This document shows, piece after piece, positions 18,034 to 26,335 of a stretch of 64,000 bases of DNA. The stretch's first letter is position 1. Each line of letters opens with the position of its first letter. Location of the stretch: positions 186,001 through 250,000 of the forward strand of contig NZ_SUKF01000002.1 in NCBI RefSeq assembly GCF_005047655.1, read 5' to 3'. Origin of the DNA: Sinimarinibacterium arenosum. GTDB taxonomy: Bacteria > Pseudomonadota > Gammaproteobacteria > Nevskiales > Nevskiaceae. The notes beneath the pieces were generated by a model, which was given only the letters and a program-made list of their open reading frames with translations, did no database searches and was not told the DNA's origin. The translations under genes and the position numbers were made by a program.

Positions 18034-19974
18034 ATGATGAAACGTCGCCAATTCCTCAAATCCGGCGCACTGCTGCTGACCGCACCGCTGCTGCCCGGCT
18101 GCGGCGACAGCAGCGGCCCCGGCCGCTCGGGATCATCAGGCGGCAATCTGGACGACACCGGCATGGACTTTCCGCTGGTGCTGCCGCTGCCGTTCGCGCA
18201 CGGCGTCGCCTCGGGCGATCCGCTGGCCGACCGCGTGATCCTGTGGACGCGCATCACCGAATCCACCCCATCGGCGTCACAGATCCCGGTCGACTGGGAA
18301 GTCTCGGCGACGCCGGATTTCGTCAGCGTGCTCAAGTCTGGCACCCAGCTCACCGAAGCCTCGCGCGACTGGACCGTGAAGGTCGACGTCACCAGCCTGT
18401 CGCCGGCCACGACCTACTACTACCGCTTCCACGCGTTCGGCCAGACGTCCATCGTCGGCCGCACCCGCACCGCGCCGGCAACGATGGTCGAGGAAGTGCG
18501 CTTCGCCGTGCTCGCCTGCTCCAGCTACTGGTCCAGCTACTGGAGCGGCCTGGGCCATCTGGCCGACCGCAACGATCTGGATCTGGTGCTGCATTGCGGC
18601 GACTACATCTACGACTTCGTCGACGAAGACGAAGAAGTCCGCGCCCGCAAGGACATCAAGGACACCGCCTACGTCGACTACCGTGACTGGCTGAACCTGG
18701 ACGAAGTGCGCCGCCGCTACGCGCTGTTCCGCTCGGACCCGAACCTTCTGCGCGCACACCAGCAGCATCCGTGGATGATCGTCTGGGACAACCACGATCT
18801 CAGCACCGGCTATGGCAACGAGCTGGCCAGCGACATCGATCCGGCCACCAGCACCTGCACCCTGGACGACACCACCCGCGCGTTCTACGAGTGGACGCCG
18901 ACGCGCCCGGTCAAAGCCGACGGCTCCGGTGAGTTCATTCTGGTCAACGACGGCAGCTACCCCGCACCGCCGGACGCCAAGCTCATCTACCGCAAGCTGC
19001 CCTACGGCCCGATGGTCGACTTCTTCGGCATCGACACGCAGAGCAATCTGCCCGGCTACGGCCTGCCGGTCGACGCCAGTCACCTCGCCGATGGCGCGCC
19101 CAGCCTGTTCGGGCGCCAGCAGTTCGAATGGTTCACCGGCCATATGGTCGCCTCGCAGCAGAACGGCGTGCGCTGGCGTGTGGTCAACAACCAGACCTGG
19201 CTCGCGCCAGTGGACATTCCGGATGTGGTCGACGGCATCCCCACGCCCAAACTCGGCATCTCCCGCTGGACCGACTACGCCCAAGAAAGAACCCTGCTGT
19301 GCCAGACCCTGCGCGGCGACAACGCGCAGAGCCTGCGCGTGCGCAACAACGTCTTCGTCTCCGGCGACGCCCACGGCAACCTCGGCTCGGATCTCATCGA
19401 AGACACCGCCCTGCTGAGCAGCTACGTCTCAGGACTGCCGGTGCCGAACCCGCGCCAGGGCTCGACAACGATCAACGTGCCCGCCGGCTACCTGCGCGCC
19501 ACCACCGCCGCGCTCGGCCCCATCAGCACGCGCGCCGATTCCGTTGGCGTCGAATTCGCGCCCAGCTCCATGGGCCGCGGCGGCGCGGATGAACTGGTGA
19601 CCAACGCGCTCAGTCTCGAACCCGGCAATCCTCTCGGCGTCGTCGGCGCCCGTGCCATCGAACTCGCGCTGATCACCGCCAACAAGAACGTGCAGTTCGT
19701 CGAGTGGGTGGATCACGGCTACGGCATCGTCAGCCTCACCGACGAACGCGCGATCTTCGAATACTGGTGGCAGGACAAACTCACGCCGGAATCCCCGGAC
19801 GTGCTCGGCAATCAGATGGTGAGCTGGGCCGAAGAAAACACCAGTGCCCTGCCCGCCCGCTTCCCGGATCAGATCGACAGCGTCATCGCGCACGGCATGA
19901 CCGTCAGCGCGACGCAGGGCAACCGCAGCGCCGAGCCGGCGCCGCTGGATACCGCACTGCTCAACCCGCGTTAG
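18034..19974 (+). CDS. PhoD-like alkaline phosphatase, Tat lipoprotein
   Basis: A 646-residue PhoD-family metallophosphatase. The N-terminus has a Tat-like KRRQFLKSG and a lipobox (LLPGC), then a PhoD_N beta domain (FAHGVASGDPLADRVILWTR). The metallophosphatase core shows CSSYWSSYWSG, LHCGDYIYDF, WDNHDLSTGYGNE and FVSGDAHGNL, the Asp/His metal ligands of the family. It should release phosphate from phosphodiesters or monoesters outside the cytoplasm. ATG codons at 18034 and 18037 are equally possible. It is divergent from the GlyGly-CTERM hydrolase and close to the other Tat phosphoesterase; a Pho-regulon site was not seen. Confidence 0.88.
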   Translation: MMKRRQFLKSGALLLTAPLLPGCGDSSGPGRSGSSGGNLDDTGMDFPLVLPLPFAHGVASGDPLADRVILWTRITESTPSASQIPVDWEVSATPDFVSVLKSGTQLTEASRDWTVKVDVTSLSPATTYYYRFHAFGQTSIVGRTRTAPATMVEEVRFAVLACSSYWSSYWSGLGHLADRNDLDLVLHCGDYIYDFVDEDEEVRARKDIKDTAYVDYRDWLNLDEVRRRYALFRSDPNLLRAHQQHPWMIVWDNHDLSTGYGNELASDIDPATSTCTLDDTTRAFYEWTPTRPVKADGSGEFILVNDGSYPAPPDAKLIYRKLPYGPMVDFFGIDTQSNLPGYGLPVDASHLADGAPSLFGRQQFEWFTGHMVASQQNGVRWRVVNNQTWLAPVDIPDVVDGIPTPKLGISRWTDYAQERTLLCQTLRGDNAQSLRVRNNVFVSGDAHGNLGSDLIEDTALLSSYVSGLPVPNPRQGSTTINVPAGYLRATTAALGPISTRADSVGVEFAPSSMGRGGADELVTNALSLEPGNPLGVVGARAIELALITANKNVQFVEWVDHGYGIVSLTDERAIFEYWWQDKLTPESPDVLGNQMVSWAEENTSALPARFPDQIDSVIAHGMTVSATQGNRSAEPAPLDTALLNPR

Positions 19975-20241
19975 CCAGTCGCGCCCCGCCCCGTTCGTAT
20001 TGAGTAGCCCCGTAACACGGGGGCGTATCGAGAATCCGCAAAGATGGCACTGGATAGTGGCTCCCGGGCCCAGGGCTTGTGGCAACGCCGAGGGGCGGAA
20101 GATCAAGTGGGCAAACTCGCCCACGCGTAGTAGATTTACCGAAAAAAGGGGGGGGCATGCGGCAAGGAGATTTCCACCAACGCAGGGGGCATAGAAGCAG
20201 CCCAGCCGTTCGTCGGCACTATTGAATATATCGTCCGCGAT
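19975..20241. other. Spacer of atypical composition before the toxin gene
   Basis: No gene is supported. It contains an A6G8 run (20142-20155) and several short GC-rich hairpins (for example CCCCGTAACACGGGG, about 20008-20022). Composition shifts to more AT towards the toxin gene, marking the left edge of a probably transferred patch. Confidence 0.4.
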
Positions 20242-20667
20242 ATGGAATACTCCGCCGCGCCACACTATACCCTTTGCCTTCACGACGACTGTAAGTTGGA
20301 TCTGGAGGAGTTGTGGAACTCGGACCCGGAAGCTGCTGCAGACATTGTCACCTTTCTAGAAGAGGCGAAGACCAATCAGCAGATTCTCGACGACCTCACT
20401 CGGAGTCGATTCATCAGATACGGCAAGGCGCCATATCAGCCTTACTCGGCGCAACATTTTGTGGCGCTGCGGTATCCCAGATACAACATCTGGCGCTTGA
20501 AGTTTTTGGAACTCGAATCACTGAAGAAATATCGCATTTTGTATGCCTTTCACAGTGGCGAGCACCGGTACTACGTACTCGCCATTGTCCGGCGGGACAA
20601 ATACGACTATGAGCTCAACAACCCAATTACGAAACGAATCCAGTCCGCTTACGACGACCTCGTTTGA
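20242..20667 (+). CDS. RelE/HigB-like toxin
   Basis: A 141-residue protein whose C-terminal half fits the RelE/ParE-like fold: LRYPRYNIWRLKFLELE, then KKYRILYAF and YYVLAIVRRDKYDYE, the arginine- and tyrosine-rich strands of ribosome-dependent RNases of this group. The N-terminus (LDLEELWNSDPEAAADIVTF) is a helical region. It precedes an Xre regulator in the toxin-first order typical of HigBA. Base composition and codon use are more AT-rich than in the flanking genes, in line with acquisition by transfer. Whether it is an active mRNA interferase is untested. Confidence 0.72.
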   Translation: MEYSAAPHYTLCLHDDCKLDLEELWNSDPEAAADIVTFLEEAKTNQQILDDLTRSRFIRYGKAPYQPYSAQHFVALRYPRYNIWRLKFLELESLKKYRILYAFHSGEHRYYVLAIVRRDKYDYELNNPITKRIQSAYDDLV

Positions 20668-20677
20668 CGGGCCGCGG

Positions 20678-21088
20678 ATGAAGCGTTTCGGCGTGTCCGG
20701 CACGTCCGAGAGCGGAACTGCGATCAAGCTGTTCCAATATGTAGTTACCGCGGCGCCTATGCGTACAGGCTATACCGATATCAATGACTACGTTCGTGAA
20801 CAGGAATTGCTCCCTGCCCGCGCGAATGCGTTGGCCCGGGCAAGACAGAGGCTAGCGGCAGCCGCACAGCCAGATAAGAGCAAACGCACTCTAAGTCACT
20901 TACGCCTCGCGAAAGGCATATCGCAAACACGTTTGGCAGAGATGATTGGCACATCCCAACCTCACCTGAGCAATGTCGAGCAAGGGCGTAGCGAGCCAAT
21001 GTTGTCGACGGCAGATAAGCTCTCTGAGGCCCTAGGGGTTCCGTTGGCGGAAATTTCTCACGCGATTAGGAATTCGAGAGGCAAATGA
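20678..21088 (+). CDS. Xre-family antitoxin/regulator
   Basis: A 136-residue protein with a C-terminal Cro/C1 helix-turn-helix (LSHLRLAKGISQTRLAEMIG then TSQPHLSNVEQGRSEPML). The preceding region (YVREQELLPARANALARARQ) is helical and likely binds the toxin. Two starts are possible: ATG 20678, ten bases after the toxin stop, or ATG 20759; neither has a clear ribosome site. Likely represses its own promoter and neutralises the upstream RelE-like protein. Its stop overlaps the DUF6941-like gene by four bases. Confidence 0.72.
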   Translation: MKRFGVSGTSESGTAIKLFQYVVTAAPMRTGYTDINDYVREQELLPARANALARARQRLAAAAQPDKSKRTLSHLRLAKGISQTRLAEMIGTSQPHLSNVEQGRSEPMLSTADKLSEALGVPLAEISHAIRNSRGK

Positions 21089-21552
21089 CTCTTTCAGTTC
21101 CAAAGCATGTCACGGCGATCTTTTGCGATGACATACGCACGGAGATGGGCAATAAGCTCTCATACATGGGAGTGTATTCAAGCGATCTTGTCGTTCAGTC
21201 AATGCCCAAAACGCTGCCTAAGCTATGTGTTGCGGTGACCGTCGTCACGCCGGCAGATGAATTACCGAACACGCTTCGAATATTGTTACTGAGAGACTCG
21301 TCTGTTTTAGTTGATACCGGCGTTATTCGCGACGAACTAACGCAAGCCAGCGAAGATATTGCGACAGACCCTGGAGCTGATAGCGTTGCAAGAAATGCTG
21401 TGAGCTACCAGTTTCAATTTGTCCTTGAGCACTTTTCGATTGAACGACCGTGTCGGCTACGACTACAGGTCGACACAGACGGAGAAACAATGCCGTCACC
21501 CTCGCTGAACATTCGGTGCATAAATCCTGCTCAGGCGAATACAGGCCAATAA
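21085..21552 (+). CDS. DUF6941-like protein, third gene of the toxin-antitoxin operon
   Basis: A 155-residue soluble protein beginning KHVTAIFCDDIRTEMGNKLS and YMGVYSSDLVV, which matches my memory of the DUF6941 pattern (CDDIR-E, GvYss). The rest is beta-rich, with no catalytic motif I recognise. The ATG overlaps the antitoxin stop (ATGA, 21085-21088), so it is translated from the same transcript. A three-gene toxin/Xre/DUF6941 arrangement is unusual; the protein could be a chaperone-like or sensing partner, but this is inference. Confidence 0.6.
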   Translation: MTLSVPKHVTAIFCDDIRTEMGNKLSYMGVYSSDLVVQSMPKTLPKLCVAVTVVTPADELPNTLRILLLRDSSVLVDTGVIRDELTQASEDIATDPGADSVARNAVSYQFQFVLEHFSIERPCRLRLQVDTDGETMPSPSLNIRCINPAQANTGQ

Positions 21553-21569
21553 ACATGGCGCAATAGCGC

Positions 21570-21771
21570 AATAGGTGACAGACCACGATTGTTACGGCGC
21601 TACCGCGCCCGCCGTCGATGGAAACTGCATTTTTCACTTCTCGGCGATCAGCTCGGGACGCCAGAGTCAGTGCGGCGTGAGGCTCGCCGACGCCGTGACG
21701 CGACCATAGGTCGGCTCCGCATATTCCGGACTGGTCAGGCTTTTCATAACAATAGGGGACAGACCCCAATT
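21570..21771. repeat. Pair of related 21-bp repeats about 180 bp apart
   Basis: AATAGGTGACAGACCACGAT (from 21570) and AATAGGGGACAGACCCCAAT (from 21751) differ at only a few positions. The second contains GGGG-ACAGA-CCCC. Similar ggggtctgtcccc-type sequences are, as I recall, often found around REP-associated transposases, so these may be the remains of a mobile element; no transposase gene remains. Confidence 0.5.
21703..21747 (-). pseudogene. 3' fragment of a cytochrome c peroxidase gene
   Basis: Read on the minus strand the segment encodes MKSLTSPEYAEPTYG, almost the same as the C-terminal KSLTSPEYAEPAYRG of the intact di-haem peroxidase whose stop is at 23968. A 22-base stretch (21725-21746) is identical in DNA to 23996-24017. 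No upstream part of a peroxidase is present, so this is a detached tail of a related gene, lying between the two 21-bp repeats. Confidence 0.7.
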
Positions 21772-21800
21772 ACTGTTCAGAACAGCTTGGAATAGATCAC

Positions 21801-22352
21801 ATGGCGACTCCCGCCCTAGCAAGGCATATTTGCGTCGCAGTGATCGTCGTTACGCTTTACGGCCCACCTGCTCAGGCCACACCCAACGACCCCAAGGACG
21901 TCGCGGCAATCCAACAAATCGTCGAACGCTTCGGCGCCGCATTCCGGAACAAGGATGTCGATTCGTTTCCAGACTTGTTCTACTCGGCCAATCCGGACGA
22001 GGTCATCTGGCAATTCGTGGTCGAAGACACCCGGCTGGCCCGGATACAGAAGTTCAAACCCAAGGCCCGCAAGACCCGCCGGCTTCCCGGGAATAACTAT
22101 CTGACGGCCATCCAGGGCATTGCCGCTGATCCGCTACCTACCGAAGAGAAGTTCTTCAACGTCAAGATCGACACCGATGGCGAAGTCGGCTCGGTCAACT
22201 TTGACTACATCGTCCTGGTCGGAGGTGAGGAGAAGAACTGGGGCCGCGAGATGTGGCATCTCGTTCGCACTGACCAGGGCTGGAAGATCATCTCCGTGAT
22301 TTTCTCCGCACGGGACCCGTTGCCGAAGGAACAGCAACCGTCAGTGCGATAA
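21801..22352 (+). CDS. Exported NTF2-like (SnoaL-type) protein
   Basis: A 183-residue protein with a signal peptide (cleavage likely after PPAQA, about residue 26) and an NTF2/SnoaL-like domain: VAAIQQIVERFGAAFRNKDV at the start, the pocket region, and MWHLVRTDQGWKIISVIFSA at the end. Such domains bind small ligands or act as weak enzymes; no active-site residues can be assigned. A related exported NTF2-like protein is at 23433-23885. Confidence 0.68.
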   Translation: MATPALARHICVAVIVVTLYGPPAQATPNDPKDVAAIQQIVERFGAAFRNKDVDSFPDLFYSANPDEVIWQFVVEDTRLARIQKFKPKARKTRRLPGNNYLTAIQGIAADPLPTEEKFFNVKIDTDGEVGSVNFDYIVLVGGEEKNWGREMWHLVRTDQGWKIISVIFSARDPLPKEQQPSVR

Positions 22353-22369
22353 GCGTCGCCGAACTTTCG

Positions 22370-22414
22370 ATGCCGCATTCAGCGAATCTCCTAGCAATCC
22401 GCTGAATGCGGCAT
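22370..22414. terminator. Long perfect inverted repeat between convergent genes
   Basis: ATGCCGCATTCAGCG (22370-22384) and CGCTGAATGCGGCAT (22400-22414) are perfectly complementary around a 15-base spacer. It lies between the convergent NTF2-like and SRPBCC genes and could serve as a two-way transcription stop, although no clear U-tract follows either arm. Confidence 0.6.
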
Positions 22415-22457
22415 GACCAGCATTCGCCCTCCAATTTGAATAGCGTGCCTCCTGCGC

Positions 22458-22913
22458 TCAGACCAGATTCGCTCTGACGTAAGCCTCCAGCTTCGCCAAG
22501 TGCTGCTTGCCGCCTTCGATCGCACCGTACTTCTCGACCACCTCGTCACGCTCCGCCTTGCTCGGGAACAGATGGCGCAGGGTGATCAGCGTGCCGTGGC
22601 CGGTGTCCTGCAGCACGATGGTCGATGCGAACCAGATGCGCTGGCCGTCGCCCTGATCGAAGGCCAGCTTTGACGGCGGCGTGACCTCGGTGAATACGGC
22701 GTGATTGGGGAAGCGCGTGCCGTCCGGTCCGATCATGTCGAAGGCCCAGACGCCACCGACGCGCAGATCGATCGACAGGTTCTCGACGGTGAAGCCGTCC
22801 GGCCCCCACCAGTGCGGCATGTGCTGCGGATCGGTGATCGCGGTCCAGATCAGTTCCGGCGGGAACGGCATCTCCCACTGCAGTACCACTTCGCGATCCT
22901 GTTCGTTCGTCAT
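22458..22913 (-). CDS. SRPBCC (AHSA1-like) family protein
   Basis: A 151-residue START/SRPBCC-fold protein. Key pattern: LQWEMPFPPELIWTAITDPQ, HMPHWWGPDGFTVENLSIDL, RVGGVWAFDMIGPDGTRFPN and a C-terminal helix KQHLAKLEAYVRANL, as in AHSA1-like proteins that bind hydrophobic ligands in a deep cavity. It overlaps the upstream ArsR gene by four bases (22910-22913), a very common pairing in bacteria. Ligand unknown. Confidence 0.85.
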   Translation of the reverse strand: MTNEQDREVVLQWEMPFPPELIWTAITDPQHMPHWWGPDGFTVENLSIDLRVGGVWAFDMIGPDGTRFPNHAVFTEVTPPSKLAFDQGDGQRIWFASTIVLQDTGHGTLITLRHLFPSKAERDEVVEKYGAIEGGKQHLAKLEAYVRANLV

Positions 22914-23257
22914 CGTTTCTTCCTCGGTTGTTTGTCCAGGGAATGCAGGTAGGTTTCAAGGCGATCCAGCCGCGCTTCCCACACCTTGCGTTGTTCTTCG
23001 ATCCATCCGGAGGCCTCGTTCAACGGCGTTGTTTCCAGCCGGCACGGCCGCCACTGCGCGTTGCGGCCGCGGCTGATCAGCCGGGCGCGCTCCAGCACCT
23101 TCAGATGCTTGGTCACGGCGGGCATGGACATGTCCAGCGGCTCCGCCAGCTCACTGACCGTAGCGTCGCCCCGCCCCAGCCGCGCGAGCATCGCGCGCCG
23201 CGCCGGGTGCGCCAGCGCTGTAAAGACCGCATCCAGTTGTGCTTCGTATTTAACCAT
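22910..23257 (-). CDS. ArsR-family repressor of the SRPBCC operon
   Basis: A 115-residue winged-helix protein: ALAHPARRAMLARLGRGDAT, SELAEPLDMSMPAVTKHLKV, then LERARLISRGRNAQWRPCRL. It lacks metal-binding cysteine pairs of ArsR/SmtB and belongs to the subgroup paired with SRPBCC genes. A perfect palindrome covers its start codon (23249-23266), consistent with tight autorepression. Confidence 0.87.
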   Translation of the reverse strand: MVKYEAQLDAVFTALAHPARRAMLARLGRGDATVSELAEPLDMSMPAVTKHLKVLERARLISRGRNAQWRPCRLETTPLNEASGWIEEQRKVWEARLDRLETYLHSLDKQPRKKR

Positions 23258-23266
23258 ATGGTTAAA
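23249..23266. promoter_or_regulatory. Palindromic operator over the arsR start codon
   Basis: TTTAACCATATGGTTAAA is a perfect 18-bp palindrome whose centre contains the minus-strand ATG of the ArsR gene. The AACCAT/ATGGTT half-sites resemble operators of ArsR/SRPBCC operons. Binding here would block initiation of both transcription and ribosome loading. Confidence 0.75.
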
Positions 23267-23432
23267 TTAATCAGGCGAAAGCGAGCTGTCAATTACCGCG
23301 GCGCGCAAGCTGTTGCGTGCTGCAATTCAAACGTTTTTCCTGCACCCGGCATCTGATGGTCTGGCGCGTCACACCAAAGCCGCAGTCGTCCCCCGCGCAC
23401 CGAACCGCTCAGACCCCATCAGTGAGAACACC

Positions 23433-23885
23433 GTGAGAAAAATGATCGTCCTCGTATTACTTGCAACCGCCACGCTGTTCAGCGGTGCGTACGCAAGCGC
23501 AGAGGAGAACCTGAAGGACACGATTCTCAAGATGGACGCCCGATTGTTCGATGCGTACAACCACCAAAGGCTGGACGACATGAAGGCCCTCTTCGATGAG
23601 GACCTGGAGTTCTATCACGACACCGGGGGGCTCTCGGACTATCAGCAGACCCTCGATGCCTTCGCACGGATATTCATGCAGGAGAACCCGCCCGTGCGCA
23701 CGCTGATTGCAGACAGTACGGAGATCTATCCGATCAAGGATTACGGCGCCATTCAGATCGGCGCCCATCGCTTCTGTCATGTCGAGAACGGCGTGAACGA
23801 CTGCGGCGTCTTCAAGTTCGTGCAGGTCTGGCACAACGATGACGGCATCTGGAAGCTGACGCGCATCATCAGCTACGGGCACTGA
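23433..23885 (+). CDS. Exported NTF2-like (DUF4440-type) protein
   Basis: A 150-residue protein with a signal peptide (MIVLVLLATATLFSGAYASA) and a DUF4440/NTF2-like domain (MDARLFDAYNHQRLDDMKAL, then HDTGGLSDYQQTL and VQVWHNDDGIWKLTRIISYG). GTG 23433 gives an N-terminal VRKM with positive charge ahead of the hydrophobic core; ATG 23442 is the alternative. Role unknown. Confidence 0.7.
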   Translation: MRKMIVLVLLATATLFSGAYASAEENLKDTILKMDARLFDAYNHQRLDDMKALFDEDLEFYHDTGGLSDYQQTLDAFARIFMQENPPVRTLIADSTEIYPIKDYGAIQIGAHRFCHVENGVNDCGVFKFVQVWHNDDGIWKLTRIISYGH

Positions 23886-23967
23886 TTTTCCGTCACCCGC
23901 ATCTCGGAACGGAGCGCGGGTGTAGCGATCCCGGAGCTTCAGCAAAGGGCGGCATTCGCCAACGCAG

Positions 23968-25098
23968 TCACCCCCGATAGGCCGGTTCGGCGTACTCCGG
24001 ACTGGTCAGGCTTTTCAGAAACGCCACCAGATCACGCTTCTGCTCCGCGCTCAGATTGAGCGGACGGATCAGTGGTGACTGGAACGGGTTCGGCCCCGGA
24101 TCGCGCGGATTGAGCTTGCCGCCGTTGTTGAAGTACTCGACCACCTTTTCCAGCGTATTCAGACTGCCGTCGTGCAGATACGGCGGCGTGCGTGCGATGT
24201 TGCGCAGGCTCGGCGTCTTGAATGCGCCCAGGTCTTCGCGCCGCCCGGTCACGGCGAAGCGCCCCAGCTCCGACGCCTCGCGGTCGCTCAATACGCGTTG
24301 ATCAATATTGGCTGTCCGGGCCTGCATGAATTCCGCGGCACGCCGTTCCGGATCAGCGCCGAGCAAGGCAAAGCTGGCGTTGGCATTGTGGAAGGCCTGA
24401 TCGGTGAACAGCGCGTACTGCCGCGTCACGGTGTGGCATTGGGCGCAGTGACCAGGGCCTGTAAACACTTCAAATCCGCGCTTGGCCGAATCACTCATCG
24501 CGGTCAGGTCGCCGCCGTAGTACCAGCGGTCGAACGCAGAGTCCCCGGAGATCAGCGTGCGTTCGTAGGCAGCGATGGCCTGCGTGAGATGAGTGATCGT
24601 AATGGATTGCGCAGAGGCGCCGAATGCTTCGGCGAAGCGCGCGACGTAGTTGGCGTCGCGCCGCACGATATTCAGAATCTCGTCTTCGGAACGCAGCCCG
24701 TGTTCGATCGGATTCAGCAGGGGTTGCAGCGCCTGCTGCTCCAGCGTCTGCGCGCGACCGTCCCAGAACTGATAGTCGTAATACGCCGCGTTGACGACGG
24801 TCGGCGCGTTGCGTGTGCCCCGCTGCATGCGCACGCCTTTGGCGACGGGTCGGCCGTCGTGGAAGGCAATGGCATCCAGATGGCAGTTCTTGCAGGCGAT
24901 CTCGCCAGTGCTGCTGAAGCGTGCGTCGTGAAACAGGGCATCGCCGAGCGCGATCTTGGCCGGCGTCTGCGGATTGTCTGCCGGGATCGGCAACGGCGGC
25001 AGGCCCAGAGGCGGTGCCCCGGCCCATGCACCACAACACAGCAGGGCAGCCATCATCGCGGGCACGCGCACACCTTGGCGCATCAAAACCTCGATCAC
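23968..25098 (-). CDS. Di-haem cytochrome c peroxidase (MauG/CcpA family)
   Basis: A 376-residue periplasmic protein with a signal peptide (ending about AWAGA) and two c-type haem motifs: CKNCH (Cys69/Cys72) in the N-terminal domain and CAQCH in the C-terminal domain. Family sequence such as GDALFHDARFSSTGEIACKN, QFWDGRAQTLEQQAL and FKTPSLRNIARTPPYLHDG is plain. These enzymes reduce H2O2 using cytochrome c or oxidise other targets. Start GTG 25098 has AGAGG nearby; ATG 25083 gives an equally good signal peptide. A copy of its last codons occurs as a fragment at 21703-21747. Confidence 0.88.
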   Translation of the reverse strand: MIEVLMRQGVRVPAMMAALLCCGAWAGAPPLGLPPLPIPADNPQTPAKIALGDALFHDARFSSTGEIACKNCHLDAIAFHDGRPVAKGVRMQRGTRNAPTVVNAAYYDYQFWDGRAQTLEQQALQPLLNPIEHGLRSEDEILNIVRRDANYVARFAEAFGASAQSITITHLTQAIAAYERTLISGDSAFDRWYYGGDLTAMSDSAKRGFEVFTGPGHCAQCHTVTRQYALFTDQAFHNANASFALLGADPERRAAEFMQARTANIDQRVLSDREASELGRFAVTGRREDLGAFKTPSLRNIARTPPYLHDGSLNTLEKVVEYFNNGGKLNPRDPGPNPFQSPLIRPLNLSAEQKRDLVAFLKSLTSPEYAEPAYRG

Positions 25099-25324
25099 AC
25101 GAACCTCTCCATCGCCTTCGCACCGCCCCCCACGGTTTGGCGAGCAAACACCATGCCTTCCGGGTTTTTCACTGCGGACAGCAGGCCGCCCGCCCCGGAA
25201 AGGTCAGCCTGACGCAAATCAATGCATCATTCCTGCCCGCTCAAATACGCTTTGGCACTCAAACAAAAAAGCGCCGCCGGGCGTCATTGCCGGCAGTTCA
25301 GACATCAAAACCAAGGTGCGCGAA

Positions 25325-25519
25325 ATGGAGACTGAGAAACTGCGGTCCGCGCCAAGCTGGGACCGCCTGCATGCGGATATGGCGCGCATCTTTGCGCCGA
25401 ATCAGCAGCCAGAGTCCTGGGACAACGACAGCGAATCCGAGCCTGCGGCAAGAATCTGGGTGGTCAGTGCCGAAGGAACGTATGCGCTTTCGCTCGACGA
25501 CTACCAGCATTGGCGCTGA
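25325..25519 (+). CDS. Small acidic protein of unknown function
   Basis: A 64-residue acidic protein (ARIFAPNQQPESWDNDSESE, then AARIWVVSAEGTYALSLDDY) with no signal sequence. Start at ATG 25325; GTG 25316 is possible. It has protein-like composition and fits the local codon use, but no family is recognised. It is followed by a DUF2238 gene 58 bases later. Confidence 0.45.
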   Translation: METEKLRSAPSWDRLHADMARIFAPNQQPESWDNDSESEPAARIWVVSAEGTYALSLDDYQHWR

Positions 25520-25577
25520 GTGACACCGCGTCCGGTCGCCGGCCGCAGCGTCGGCAGGCCAGCTGCACCCTTTGCAC

Positions 25578-26240
25578 ATGAATCCGCACGCTGCGATGTC
25601 CAATCGCTGGCCAGCGATTGCCGCCGCGATCTTCGCCGTGGTGTGGCTGATCTGCGCGTGGAAGCCATGGTTTCCCGAGGACTGGGCGCTGGAGAATGTG
25701 CTCTCGCTGCTGACGGCCTGGTGGCTGCTGCGCCGCCATCGCCGTGCACCGCTGAGCAACACCGCCTATGCGCTGCTGCTGACATTCGGCATTGCGCACG
25801 AGATCGGCTCGCACTTCACCTATGCCGAAGTGCCGTATGACGCACTGGCGCAATCGCTGTTCGGCATCTCGATCAGTGAACTACTCGGCGTGACGCGCAA
25901 CCACTACGACCGGCTGGTGCACTTCTCCTTCGGACTGCTGTGCTACCGGCCATTGGCCGAAGTGCTACGCCCGCAGCTGATGGGCGCATCGAGCGCAGTA
26001 CGCATCGTCGCGCCCGTCACCGTGGTCGCCACGATTTCGCTGATTTACGAGACGATCGAATGGTCCGCCGCCGAGGTGTTCGCCTCGGATCTTGGTCAGG
26101 CCTATCTCGGCACCCAGGGCGATGTCTGGGATGCGCAGAAGGACTCGGGCCTGGCACTGCTTGGCGCCGTGATTGCCGCAGGCCTCTCGACAAGCTGGCG
26201 CCGCCACCTTCGCAGGCGTCCCGATCGAGACCCAGGCTGA
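25578..26240 (+). CDS. DUF2238 (YjdF-like) membrane protein
   Basis: A 220-residue protein with about six hydrophobic segments and the DUF2238 signature: GIAHEIGSHFTYAEVPYD, RNHYDRLVHFSFGLL, SLIYETIEWSAAEVF and GTQGDVWDAQKD. The conserved His/Asp/Glu residues inside the membrane regions are family traits, but the activity is unknown. ATG 25578 chosen; 25596 also possible. Confidence 0.82.
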   Translation: MNPHAAMSNRWPAIAAAIFAVVWLICAWKPWFPEDWALENVLSLLTAWWLLRRHRRAPLSNTAYALLLTFGIAHEIGSHFTYAEVPYDALAQSLFGISISELLGVTRNHYDRLVHFSFGLLCYRPLAEVLRPQLMGASSAVRIVAPVTVVATISLIYETIEWSAAEVFASDLGQAYLGTQGDVWDAQKDSGLALLGAVIAAGLSTSWRRHLRRRPDRDPG

Positions 26241-26335
26241 TGACTCAGATCAACGCCGGCGCCGACTCTGCGGGCCGATGATGCCGACTGCGGCGATATC
26301 CGTGTATGTCACCAATCGTGCTCGTGGAGGCGTCT

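Noticed and set aside
20142-20155. A6G8 homopolymer run that could be a phase-variable tract
   Set aside because: It is not in a coding frame or clear promoter; no linked surface gene.
19961-20158. Minus-strand frame near the toxin gene
   Set aside because: Proline/glycine-rich translation without family traits, on an atypical spacer.
24172-25212. Long plus-strand frame opposite the peroxidase gene
   Set aside because: It mirrors the codon phase of the real gene; the minus strand has haem motifs and a signal peptide.
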